Assembly: GCA_030849465.1 (NCBI GenBank)
Contig: JARVLF010000016.1
Span: 1,178,001-1,242,000, forward strand
Direction of reading: 5' to 3'
DNA length: 64,000 nt
DNA from: Moesziomyces globuligerus
Taxonomy: Eukaryota; Basidiomycota; Ustilaginomycetes; Ustilaginales; Ustilaginaceae
The position numbers and the translations under genes were made by a program. Below, one piece after another: positions 10,953-19,838 of this stretch (the stretch's first letter is position 1; the number at the start of each line of letters is the position of its first letter). Below the pieces are notes generated by a model. The model saw only the letters and a program-made list of their open reading frames with translations, had not been told where the DNA came from and did no database searches.

Positions 10953-11771
10953 GGTGCGCTCGCGGTCGACCTGTGCGATGTTCGGCAGAGCGATGGAACC
11001 CACTCGCGACTGTGACGGGTTGATGGGCGGTTACGGATGATCGAGAGTCGGCGTGGCGCTCATCGTTGAGGGGCGGGAGCGAACACGCTGTCGGACGATA
11101 GATGCGGCCGGTACCTTGAGCTCCGAAGCCGCCGTGCGAATGGTTGAAGGGGGGGGGGGAAGATGGAGAGGTTCCTGATCACGAGTGTGTCTAGCAAAGA
11201 AGGATACACAGCGCTGTGTTGTGGTGACGACCGGCGCCGCCCCGACGCCGCCCTGACCATGTGGAGTTTTAGCCTCGCTCGACCTTGGCGGGGAACTGAG
11301 CCCACGCCTGGGGCCGCTCAGAATTGTTCTGGTCCGGGCCCCTGTACTGTAAAATGATTGCTGACTGCAGCTCGAGGGGCATGTCGGCAGCTCATGGCTC
11401 AACGCGCCGCTGCCGTGTGCTGTAGGTTTCTCAGCACCGAATCTTGCTGCAGGCGATTCGTGATTTTTGTGTTTTGGATGCGGCTTGCGTGCAGCTACTG
11501 CACTTGTGACTGTAGCCCATTAGACACGGCTCTCCACAGCGACGCCATAGGAGACTGACTGCACACTCCAGCCCACCTCCTCTCAACCACTGCCATCCTC
11601 AGCATCGGCACAGCCGAACCAGCCTCAGCCACATCACCACCACTACCAAGAGCCGTTCATCTCCATCCATTGGGCGCAGCAGGATGCTTTAGCGCGTCAC
11701 TAAACGCGGCCGTTCCGACAGACAGAGCCCCGTACACCTCCAGCTCAATCGAGCCATCGTCACCGCCAATC
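10953..11771. promoter_or_regulatory. Divergent promoter region, PEP7-like and 5-phosphatase genes
   Basis: This 819-bp region separates two divergent start codons and must hold both promoters and leaders. It contains a G run near 11150-11159 and one TACTGTA heptamer at 11345-11351. The right part (11570-11770) is C/A-rich, like leaders elsewhere in the window. No TATA box was assigned. Confidence 0.6.
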
Positions 11772-14700
11772 ATGGCGGCTCCATCGCCTACCAGGTCTGC
11801 ACAGTCGGAGGCTCCGCTCGCAGGTCCATCGTCGCTGTCACATCCTCATCACATCAGCGCAGGCCAACCACATTCGGATGCCTACCAGCCTCCGTTGCGA
11901 GCCCGCCTTCAGGCGCTCCTTCACCATGCCGATTCTCACACCAGCTCGAGCCCAGCTCTTTCACCCTCATCCGATACACCGAGCCATGCTCTCAGCATGC
12001 CGGATCCACAATCGAGCGCCACTTCCATCACTAGCGCTGACCATCCCTCGTCATCGCCCACGGCTGGCCGGTCGCCCACACGACGAAATTCGCCAAGGGG
12101 CGCTCTCAGTGTGTTGCCCAAACCGAGCAGACCATCGTCGGCAATGTCGATAGCGTCTCAAGCTGTAGCGCCTCAACTCAAGCCAGCAAAATTGCCCCGG
12201 TCCATCACCACTCCGAATCTCGACGAACGCAGCTCCCCTTCTTCCGCTGTCGATCCGCCATCTCGTCGCCCTCCCCGATCCTCCAGCCTCGATCCTTCCT
12301 ATCTTGCCCAGGATGCACCTGTGACCTCCTTACCAGCAGGCGCAGCGAAGCAAGATTCTCCGGAAGGCGAGACGCGCCAGCGCCCGTCCATCAAGGTTCG
12401 CATCATCACATGGAACATGCACGACTCGGTACCCAAGGGCGATCTCGAAGTCCTCTTGGGGAAGGCTGGCCCGTACGTCGCACCTGAGCCAGGCTGGGAT
12501 ATCAGCTGCGACAGCGCAGACGAAGACGGCGATCAGGACTCTCAGCACAGCAAGCGTCGTGGTGAACACGTCGTTGGCCAGGAGCACGTCCCGAGATCGG
12601 ACCGCATCCCTCCTCTGCCACATGACGATTCGCATCCGTACCACGTCCTTGTCATTGCGGGCCAAGAGTGCCCCTGGGGCGATGGGAAGCGACTCGCGAC
12701 CAGCGTCGGTATGGCCGGAGAGCTTGGCGACTTTACCAAACAGAAGAAGCGCGCCGTCAAAGACAAGGACAAGGACAGTCACAAGGACAAGTCCAAGCCG
12801 TTCAAGCTCAAAGAAAAGCAGAGGTCTGGAGACAGCGATGGCGTCCCAAGCGTCGCTGGCTCCTCCTCGATAGCTGCTTCAGAGGCCGATGGCGCAATCG
12901 CGGCGTCGCACGGTGACGAGCAAGGCTTTCCCTTCATGTCCACGTCCATGTCCTCCGCGCTGCCTGGCCACCCACTCGCCTCCCCCATGATCGGCGGCAC
13001 ATCGTCGTCTGCCCTCAGCCCTTCCGCAGAGGCACATCCAGATGAAAAGCTCGCCGTCTGGCCTAATATCGGTGGTAAGGGCTGGAGCGATCTTTGCGAG
13101 GACTGGCTCTGCCGTAACCAAGTCGCCAAGAAGGAAAAGGAGGGCAAGGACAAATCCTTCATCAGTGGCGCGCGTCTCGCTCGCGCGCTTTCCCAGTCAA
13201 CTTCGAGAAAGGACCTCGCCCTCTCCCGCGAGAACCTCGCAGAGCAGCAACTGACCATGCCCATGCAGTCCTTCTCTGCTGCTGTGACGCCCGAGCTGTC
13301 CCGTGCAGCCAGTCCTGTCGGCTTGCAGTTCAGCGCCAGCGCTCCAGGTACTCCCAACCAGAGCACGCTCGACGGCTTCAGCGCTTTCGGCGATGCTCAA
13401 AACCAGGCGCTTGCAGAAACTCCGGCGAGTAGCGCCAGTGCCGACAAGCGCAAGCGTCTCGTCCCCAGGCTCAACCTCAATCCGGTCGACCTGGTCAAGA
13501 AATCCGCATCAGGCCGCTCGAGCCCGGCGATCTTCACCGATGCTGATTGCGTCTCGTCACCTGTGCTGCTATCGCCAACAGCATTGCCCGCAGCCGGACA
13601 GCCGTTTCCTCACACCTCGCAGGCGTTGTCGAATGCTGGCGCAAGCGGTCCAAGTACCATGCCCGTTTCCACAAGCTCAGGCGGTCTTCTCGCCGTGCCT
13701 GGTACGCCGACGATGAGCCGCATGGGCTCATCTCACAGTCTTTCGAAGCTCGCCAAGGGCACATCGGATCCCGTCTCCCGCTCGGCCTCCCCAGCGGAGA
13801 CAGGAGTGCACATCGAACCTCCCACGCCCTCTCGCTCTCCTTCGCCGAACCCTGCCGCTGATCAGGACGGACATATTCCTCGCGATACTCCCTCTCCAGC
13901 CCCACCAAGCATGGCGAACGCCGCCATCGAGTCCGGTCAGAATCTCCGGGCATTTGCAGACAGCGTGCCGAAAGCGTTGGGGCCTTACGAGCTCGTCATC
14001 AAGGAACGCATGATGGGATGCTACATGGCGGTCTACGTTTGGCGCGGTTGCAAAGACCGCGTTCGAGGCGCATCTCGATCGCATGTCAAGTCGGGTCTAC
14101 TGGCCGGTCGCGTCGGCAACAAGGGCGGTGTTGGCATTTCGCTCAAGCTCGGCAACACTCGTCTGCTATTCGTCAATGCGCATCTTGCAGCGCACGAGGA
14201 CAAGGTGGCGCTGCGCTTAGCCAACGTCGCCAAGATCAAAGCCGCGCTCAAGGTGGACTCGTTCCTGCCCACGAGTGATCCTCGGTCGCGGCTCGAGGAC
14301 ATTACGGAGCAGTTTGATCACACATTCTGGTTCGGTGATCTCAACTTCCGCATCGACATCTCGCGACAGCACGCCGACTGGCTCATGATGAACAAGAAGT
14401 ACGACCAAGCGCTTGCATTCGATCAGCTCGGCAAGGTGCTCAAGGACGGAGAGGCTTTCAGGGGATTCAGCGAGGCTCCGATCAACTTTCCGCCAACGTA
14501 CAAGTACGACGTGCTGAAGACGCTCAAGATCAAGCGCAACAAAACGCTCAACTCGATCCGGTCCGGAGTCGACATTCCAGGCAGCGGCAACGGGTCCGCC
14601 GCAAGCAAAGGAGCCGGCTTCGACCTAGCCGGAACACCGCTTGGCGAGGTGATACCGGAGGAAGGTACCGAGACGCCCGGCAGACTCACGGATGACACGG

Positions 14701-16757
14701 ACGATGTCAGTATGTCCTGTATCGCCACCAGTGAACCTGTGGCTGATCTCTGCCCACCGCACGACGAGTCGACCGGTACCATCCCCGTCGCCGGTCCAAA
14801 GGCCTGTGCTGAGGACGCGGTGGATGTCGTAGAGCTACACGATCCGGATCGCTCGGACGAGGACCGCTTTTCGATCTCATCTTCTTCGGCCTTTGGCTCG
14901 GTGACATCGTCCTCTGGTTTTGCGCAGTCGTTCCGGCAGCAAGAGGTGCGTCTTTCACAGGGAGCCGAATCGGCTGCGCTGCGCGAGCGCGAGCTCGAGC
15001 TCGAGCAGCAGCGGCAGCTGGCCGAGAACACAAGTGCAGCGCAGGGGCCGCGCTTCTTCTCGCAGGGTGCGGCGATCAAGGCCAAGTTCAAGCTCATGGA
15101 CATCGTGCGCAGCGCGGCCAACTCGAATCTCAAGGACAAGCTCGGCGCGGCTGGCGACGGACAGGGCGGCGGGAGGAAGAAGTGGCTCAATGTGCTTACG
15201 GACTCACCGCGCAAGGGCGCGCTGCCCGCGTCGTTCTCCAGCGACAATACGTCACTCCTCGATTCGTCGTCGATAGCCTCGCCCACGACTGAATACTCGG
15301 TCTCTTTCACCGACCACGAATTGCACCGCGGAGCGAGGAGGGGCAGTCTGCTGTCGAACGATGGGCTCAGCAGCGTGGGCCACGGCGAGATCGGCGCGGC
15401 GCGCAGAGAATCCACGGGCGAGGGGCTTACTCCCTTGCACGAGGGCGGCGTGCCGCGGCGGTCTTCATCACAGACGGCCAGGTCGGCGCAGCAGGCGTAT
15501 GCCAAGGCACAGAGGGAAGCCAAGTACCCGCATCTGACGGGCGCGACAGCCGAGCAGATCGACTTTCTCGAGGCGCAGCCATACGACACGAGCGCGAAGC
15601 AGCGCGTGCCGTCGTGGTGCGATCGCGTCCTGTTCCGCTCCACGGTACCGGTCAGTGAACACGATGCGGAGGAAGGCGATATCCCCAAGAGCGAGCTGCA
15701 CGAGGCTGGCCTGGGGTCGCGCGTGGGCAGTGCGCTGTCCAATGCACTCATCACGCCGTTGCGGCAGGCGGCGGAGCGGCGACAGCAGATGCATGCGCAA
15801 AGGAGCACGTCTAGCGGCCTGATCGCCGCGGTCGCCGGGAGTAGCAGCATCGCATTTGCGCACGAGCAGAAGGTGCCTGCCGAGGCGAGCCTCGTGGATC
15901 CGGTTTTGAGGAAAGCGAGTACGACGAGGAGGGATCGGTCGAATTCAGTCAAGACAGCAGAGCCCGCTGCGTCGAGTCCGCGCGCCGAGACGCGGACGCT
16001 GGCCGGGGTCGAGCGGACGCGACCGCCGCATCTGCTGCAGCGCTTCCTCCATCCGGGCCGGAGGAGGAACCAGGCCAAGGCGCTAAGTCCGAGTCTGACG
16101 CTGCTGGACCTGGCGCAAGAGCCGAGTGACGCGAGCTGGGCGGCCAAGAACGGCAGCGTGGATCTGCTGCCGACGTCGGCTAGTCTTGGGTTGGGCTTAG
16201 GCTCAGGGCTCGGGCTCGGGTTGGATCACAAGGCGCTGAGCTCGGTGGATCTGCCGAGCCAGGTCGAGGAGCGGGATAGGCGGTTCGATGGTGCGCCAAA
16301 GCGGGTGGCTTCGCCGGCCCTGGCACCTGGTGAAGTGCAGGCGAGGGTCGTGATACCGCCACGCCAGTCGTCGGTGGCGTCATCGCCAGTGGCGAATGCA
16401 GGGCCTTTCAAGCCGCCGCCGCCCACGCGCTCGGCCTCGGGTGGACTGGGAATGAGCGGAGAGGCTGATGTGGGCCGAGGAGGGTGGATGGACAGCCTGT
16501 CATCGCATCTGCCGGCATTTTTGGCGCCGGCGTTCTCGGCGCTCAGAGCACACCGCCACGGCAGCACGGCGAGCATGGACGCGACCAAGACCGAGGAGAT
16601 GCAAGCGGATCCGGAGGAGAAGGCTCGCGTGGTCGGTCCGAGACGAGGCACCATCGAAGTTCTGCTGTACAAGGCGCTCGACGACCGCGAAATGCGCCTC
16701 CTCGAGGGAAGGTCCGACCACCGACCCGTCATCTTTGTCGGCGCTATCGGCATCTGA
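11772..16757 (+). CDS. Inositol polyphosphate 5-phosphatase with dispersed catalytic motifs
   Basis: The protein has 1,661 residues from the ATG at 11772; upstream codons stay open but lack ATG. It belongs to the Mg2+-dependent 5-phosphatase family, which removes the 5-phosphate from phosphoinositides or soluble inositol phosphates. Motifs in order: VRIITWNMHD (about 209), AGQECPWG (about 297), MMGCYMAVYVWRG (747), GRVGNKGGVGISL, FVNAHLAAH, WFGDLNFRID (853), RVPSWCDRVLF (about 1282) and SDHRPV (1648). All signature residues of the catalytic core are present, including the DLNFR and WCDRVLF motifs. Unlike typical family members, whose core spans about 300 residues, this core is interrupted by three long Ser-, Ala- and charge-rich inserts of roughly 450, 370 and 350 residues. 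There is no Sac1 domain. Location and substrate cannot be read from the sequence. Confidence 0.9.
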   Translation: MAAPSPTRSAQSEAPLAGPSSLSHPHHISAGQPHSDAYQPPLRARLQALLHHADSHTSSSPALSPSSDTPSHALSMPDPQSSATSITSADHPSSSPTAGRSPTRRNSPRGALSVLPKPSRPSSAMSIASQAVAPQLKPAKLPRSITTPNLDERSSPSSAVDPPSRRPPRSSSLDPSYLAQDAPVTSLPAGAAKQDSPEGETRQRPSIKVRIITWNMHDSVPKGDLEVLLGKAGPYVAPEPGWDISCDSADEDGDQDSQHSKRRGEHVVGQEHVPRSDRIPPLPHDDSHPYHVLVIAGQECPWGDGKRLATSVGMAGELGDFTKQKKRAVKDKDKDSHKDKSKPFKLKEKQRSGDSDGVPSVAGSSSIAASEADGAIAASHGDEQGFPFMSTSMSSALPGHPLASPMIGGTSSSALSPSAEAHPDEKLAVWPNIGGKGWSDLCEDWLCRNQVAKKEKEGKDKSFISGARLARALSQSTSRKDLALSRENLAEQQLTMPMQSFSAAVTPELSRAASPVGLQFSASAPGTPNQSTLDGFSAFGDAQNQALAETPASSASADKRKRLVPRLNLNPVDLVKKSASGRSSPAIFTDADCVSSPVLLSPTALPAAGQPFPHTSQALSNAGASGPSTMPVSTSSGGLLAVPGTPTMSRMGSSHSLSKLAKGTSDPVSRSASPAETGVHIEPPTPSRSPSPNPAADQDGHIPRDTPSPAPPSMANAAIESGQNLRAFADSVPKALGPYELVIKERMMGCYMAVYVWRGCKDRVRGASRSHVKSGLLAGRVGNKGGVGISLKLGNTRLLFVNAHLAAHEDKVALRLANVAKIKAALKVDSFLPTSDPRSRLEDITEQFDHTFWFGDLNFRIDISRQHADWLMMNKKYDQALAFDQLGKVLKDGEAFRGFSEAPINFPPTYKYDVLKTLKIKRNKTLNSIRSGVDIPGSGNGSAASKGAGFDLAGTPLGEVIPEEGTETPGRLTDDTDDVSMSCIATSEPVADLCPPHDESTGTIPVAGPKACAEDAVDVVELHDPDRSDEDRFSISSSSAFGSVTSSSGFAQSFRQQEVRLSQGAESAALRERELELEQQRQLAENTSAAQGPRFFSQGAAIKAKFKLMDIVRSAANSNLKDKLGAAGDGQGGGRKKWLNVLTDSPRKGALPASFSSDNTSLLDSSSIASPTTEYSVSFTDHELHRGARRGSLLSNDGLSSVGHGEIGAARRESTGEGLTPLHEGGVPRRSSSQTARSAQQAYAKAQREAKYPHLTGATAEQIDFLEAQPYDTSAKQRVPSWCDRVLFRSTVPVSEHDAEEGDIPKSELHEAGLGSRVGSALSNALITPLRQAAERRQQMHAQRSTSSGLIAAVAGSSSIAFAHEQKVPAEASLVDPVLRKASTTRRDRSNSVKTAEPAASSPRAETRTLAGVERTRPPHLLQRFLHPGRRRNQAKALSPSLTLLDLAQEPSDASWAAKNGSVDLLPTSASLGLGLGSGLGLGLDHKALSSVDLPSQVEERDRRFDGAPKRVASPALAPGEVQARVVIPPRQSSVASSPVANAGPFKPPPPTRSASGGLGMSGEADVGRGGWMDSLSSHLPAFLAPAFSALRAHRHGSTASMDATKTEEMQADPEEKARVVGPRRGTIEVLLYKALDDREMRLLEGRSDHRPVIFVGAIGI

Positions 16758-17157
16758 GGCTGTCGGCACGAAATGCACTTCTTTGACATGTGCGGTGATC
16801 GACGGATGCAGCGTGTGTGCGGTGTGGTGAGCGCAGTTTGCTTGGGTGCGAGGTGAGGGGTCTTTGTGGGGCGCTCGCTTTTCAGTCACAGTGATGAAGT
16901 GATGAAGTGAAGTCAAGCAGACAGTGGCGAGTCGGGAGTGCGTCGCCTCGTGCTGAGGTCTGGTCACATGCGCTCACGACACACACGCACGCTGAAGCAG
17001 GCGGAGAAGTTCGCAGGATCACATTGAGTCGAATGAGCCTACGAGGCACGCGGACATGTACAGAGATGCGTATGTAGACCGAGCTAAACCTCGATCGTTT
17101 TGGGGGTAGATTGGGGATAATGGAAGGGGTTCAAGTTGAGAGCAAGGATGACAAGAT
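16758..17157. other. Convergent 3' intergenic region
   Basis: This 400-bp region lies between the stop codons of the 5-phosphatase (+) and eIF3L (-) genes. It should contain both 3' untranslated regions. No gene or repeat is visible. Confidence 0.6.
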
Positions 17158-19179
17158 CTAGGCGGCGAGGGAGGGTTTTGTGTTCGAGGCACCCCAAGCG
17201 CCTGCAGGCCTGGACTGTGGGCCTGCACCAGGTGCCGGTGCACGGCCGGCGTTGCGGTTTCCGGCAAAGGCACCCTTGCTACCAGACGCACCTGCCCAGC
17301 TAGACTTCTGACCCCTCCTATCGCCCTTACCGTCGGCGCCAGCTGCAGCGGCTGCTGCCGCCGCTGCGGCCGCCTCATCGCGAACCTCCTTGGAGACAAT
17401 GGGCAGAGGCTTGGCCTGGATGTTGCCGAGCACATCGTGCATGCGCGTACCGTTGCGCAGGAACCAGTCGCCATACCTACGACCCACCCTGCTCTCGGCA
17501 ATGTGCACCATGTTGGTGTCAATGACAAAGTCGAGATCCGAGGTGTTGACCACCTCGCCCTCGAGCAGCGAGCCGCTCGACCACTTGAGCGAGCGCGTCG
17601 AATTCTTCATGACCATCATCATCTCGACGAGCTCCTCCTCGTCGATCTCGAGGAACGACGCGAGCTTGTCGGTGCCGAGCGTCGTGTAGAGGCGGAGGAA
17701 GGAGCGCACGTTGGCGTTCGAGAGCTGCGTCTTGACGTCGGCGAGCAACACGCGCAGCTGGTGCTGCGTCGGATCCGGGAAGACCGTCTTGTCCTTGTAC
17801 TCGGCCAGCGCCTCGTCGTCGTGGTACGGAGGAGCATTGCCCGTGATGAACTTGGGGCAGGCGTAGAGGAAGAGCTCCTCAAAGGCGGCGAGACCCTCGG
17901 CGCCGCCCTTGGTCATCTTGTTGAACTGGTCGCCGTACTTTTCGCGCATCTGGGTCTGGATGTTCTCGTCCAGACGCGTCGGGCTGAGCGCGCACGCCAT
18001 GGTGAGCAGCGCATACATGCGGTCGGCGGTCTTGTTGATCTGGTCGTACTGGTACGAGCGCGTGTGGTACTGGCGGAGGCGCATGATGAACACGAGGATG
18101 TGCGTGAAGCTCTTGATGCAATCCGGGTATCTGCGGAGCATGAGGTAGGCGAAGCCGACGTAGTAGTAGGCGGTCACGTGGCATGCGGTGACGCGGTTGA
18201 TCAGGCCCGACTTCTTGTTGAGCTCAATGTGGTCGAGCATCTTGAGGGCGAGCGTGTAGTCGCCGAGGAGGACGTGGACGCGGAGCAGACCGATGATGGA
18301 GAAGTAGCCGAGCATGCGGTAGAGGGGCTTGGAGCCGAACTCGCCCGCCACCTCGTCCGGGTCCTCGCCCTTGCTGGCGGCGACGAGCTGCTCGGTGATC
18401 CTCGACTTTTGGATGAGCGAGTAGAGGACGTTGAGCACCGAGTAGCTGCTCCACACGCCTCCGTCCTGGAGCAGCGCGATCTCGTCGTCGGTCTTGTTGG
18501 AGACGCGGTTGCGCCACTGGGAGAAGCTCTGGAACTGGTAGATGAACTCGTCGATGATGTCCCACAGCCACTGGGCGGGGAGCTCGAGCTGGACGGGGCC
18601 GTCGCTGTTGAGGACAAAGTTGAAAAAGTCGCAGTAGTTGTCGTACGAGTGGAAGCGGTCCTCGCCGTCCGGGCTGAGACGCGAGTAGACGTGGCGGTAC
18701 CAGAGCTCGCGGTAGAGCGTGAGGAACTTCTGGTCGTCGTTGACGAGCGGTGCGATGGTCTCGGCCTCGGGCCATTCGGAGCGGGCGTAGAACTTGTCGG
18801 TGAGGCGGTTCCACGTGCCCTCGTAGGCGTTGCTGATGTCCTGCACGTTGTTGTTCTGCACGGCCTGGTTGAAGAGCACGATGTACTTTCGGATCTGGTC
18901 GGGCACGGCGGCGAGCGCGGCGGCCTGAGCCTGCTGCTGAGCCTGGGCATGGGCGGCGGCAAGTGCGGCGGCCTGAGCCTCGTCGACCTCGGCACCAGCC
19001 TCGCCGGCAAAGGTGTTGGACGAGTAGTCGCCGACGACGAGGTCTACGTCATCTCCGAGCTCCTCCTCATCGCCGAGCTCCTCCTCGCCGCCAAAGAACT
19101 GACGCTGCTGCTGCTGGGGCTGCTGGGGTTGGAAAGCAGCGCCGTTGGAGTGGCTCTGCTGGGTGGGATCGGCTACCAT
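17158..19179 (-). CDS. Eukaryotic translation initiation factor 3 subunit L
   Basis: The protein has 673 residues from the ATG at 19179. The frame stays open another 113 codons upstream but without an ATG, so that part is read as leader. The N-terminus is Gln-rich, then acidic (GGEEELGDEEELGDDVDL), then Ala/Gln-rich. The conserved body starts near residue 95 (DQIRKYIVLFNQAVQ) and includes EWPEAETIAPLVNDDQKFL and ELWYRHVYSR, which match eIF3L of animals and fungi, followed by the helical repeats and PCI-type segment of this subunit. The C-terminus carries poly-Ala and Gly/Arg-rich low complexity. eIF3L is a non-core eIF3 subunit absent from budding yeast but kept in many other fungi; it acts in the cytoplasm on the 40S subunit. 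Confidence 0.92.
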   Translation of the reverse strand: MVADPTQQSHSNGAAFQPQQPQQQQRQFFGGEEELGDEEELGDDVDLVVGDYSSNTFAGEAGAEVDEAQAAALAAAHAQAQQQAQAAALAAVPDQIRKYIVLFNQAVQNNNVQDISNAYEGTWNRLTDKFYARSEWPEAETIAPLVNDDQKFLTLYRELWYRHVYSRLSPDGEDRFHSYDNYCDFFNFVLNSDGPVQLELPAQWLWDIIDEFIYQFQSFSQWRNRVSNKTDDEIALLQDGGVWSSYSVLNVLYSLIQKSRITEQLVAASKGEDPDEVAGEFGSKPLYRMLGYFSIIGLLRVHVLLGDYTLALKMLDHIELNKKSGLINRVTACHVTAYYYVGFAYLMLRRYPDCIKSFTHILVFIMRLRQYHTRSYQYDQINKTADRMYALLTMACALSPTRLDENIQTQMREKYGDQFNKMTKGGAEGLAAFEELFLYACPKFITGNAPPYHDDEALAEYKDKTVFPDPTQHQLRVLLADVKTQLSNANVRSFLRLYTTLGTDKLASFLEIDEEELVEMMMVMKNSTRSLKWSSGSLLEGEVVNTSDLDFVIDTNMVHIAESRVGRRYGDWFLRNGTRMHDVLGNIQAKPLPIVSKEVRDEAAAAAAAAAAAGADGKGDRRGQKSSWAGASGSKGAFAGNRNAGRAPAPGAGPQSRPAGAWGASNTKPSLAA

Positions 19180-19838
19180 GGTGTAGTGTGTGTCGATGCA
19201 GCGCTCCTTTTGCGGTTTCAAAGGGAGCTTGCTTCGTGAACGTGATGGTCGTTTGGCGCAAAGGTCGACGTCGGCCAGGCGGCTGCGGTGTGGTGTGCAA
19301 TTCTCGCTGCTGGCGGCTTGTCTCTCGAGTTGGCAACACCACGCGCTGCCGCACTGCTCGGTGCCAGAGTCTGCCAGAGAGGCGTGGCAGCTCCAAAAAG
19401 CAGCTTTTCTTCTTCTTCTCGCGGCGCCTCTTCTCGCAAAGCGCGCCTGGCAAATCCAGGCCCAATCGTGTTCACAAATTCCCTTTTTCCTCAAAGGCCA
19501 CCCCCTTCCAAGGCGCAATTCAAAATCCCACCGCAGAGAGAAGCCAATAAGAAAGTTTGTAACCCAATTTCAAAGGACGGAGCAGGTGCAGCCACGCCGC
19601 TCTCGTCCGGAAAGCCAGCAAAGGCGGCTTGTCTGCCTGTCTGGTCAGCTTGCTTCGAGCATGCACTGTGCTCCTCCGCCCACGATCCACAGCCACTTCT
19701 CAAAGACAACGTCTGGCGACGCACGATGATCCTTTGCAATCCAAGGTGCGACTCTTGCGAGTGCACGTGGTCCATGCCATTCCGTGATCCTGCACGCGCA
19801 CGGCGGTGCGGTTGGTGAGGTGATATCGATCCGCGACA
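19180..19838. promoter_or_regulatory. eIF3L promoter and leader; 3' region of the Q-rich gene
   Basis: This 659-bp region separates two genes on the minus strand. The part next to 19180 is the eIF3L leader and promoter; the part next to 19838 must contain the upstream flank and the 3' end of the glutamine-rich gene, whose stop codon is at 19839-19841. No further gene is visible. Confidence 0.5.

Noticed and set aside
10953..11003. N-terminal extension of the PEP7-like protein
   Set aside because: The frame is open to 11003 but starts with GTG there; the first ATG is at 10952.
14423..16147. 574-codon minus-strand frame antisense to the 5-phosphatase gene
   Set aside because: Ser/Cys/Arg-rich without domains. 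The plus strand carries the 5-phosphatase WCDRVLF motif within this interval and the inserts around it.
17437..19239. 600-codon plus-strand frame antisense to eIF3L
   Set aside because: Val/Glu/Leu/Arg-rich composition is the typical mirror of a gene with C- or G-ending codons. The eIF3L frame on the other strand is clearly conserved.
19180..19518. 113-residue N-terminal extension of eIF3L
   Set aside because: Open but without ATG; the conserved protein follows the ATG at 19179, so it is read as leader.
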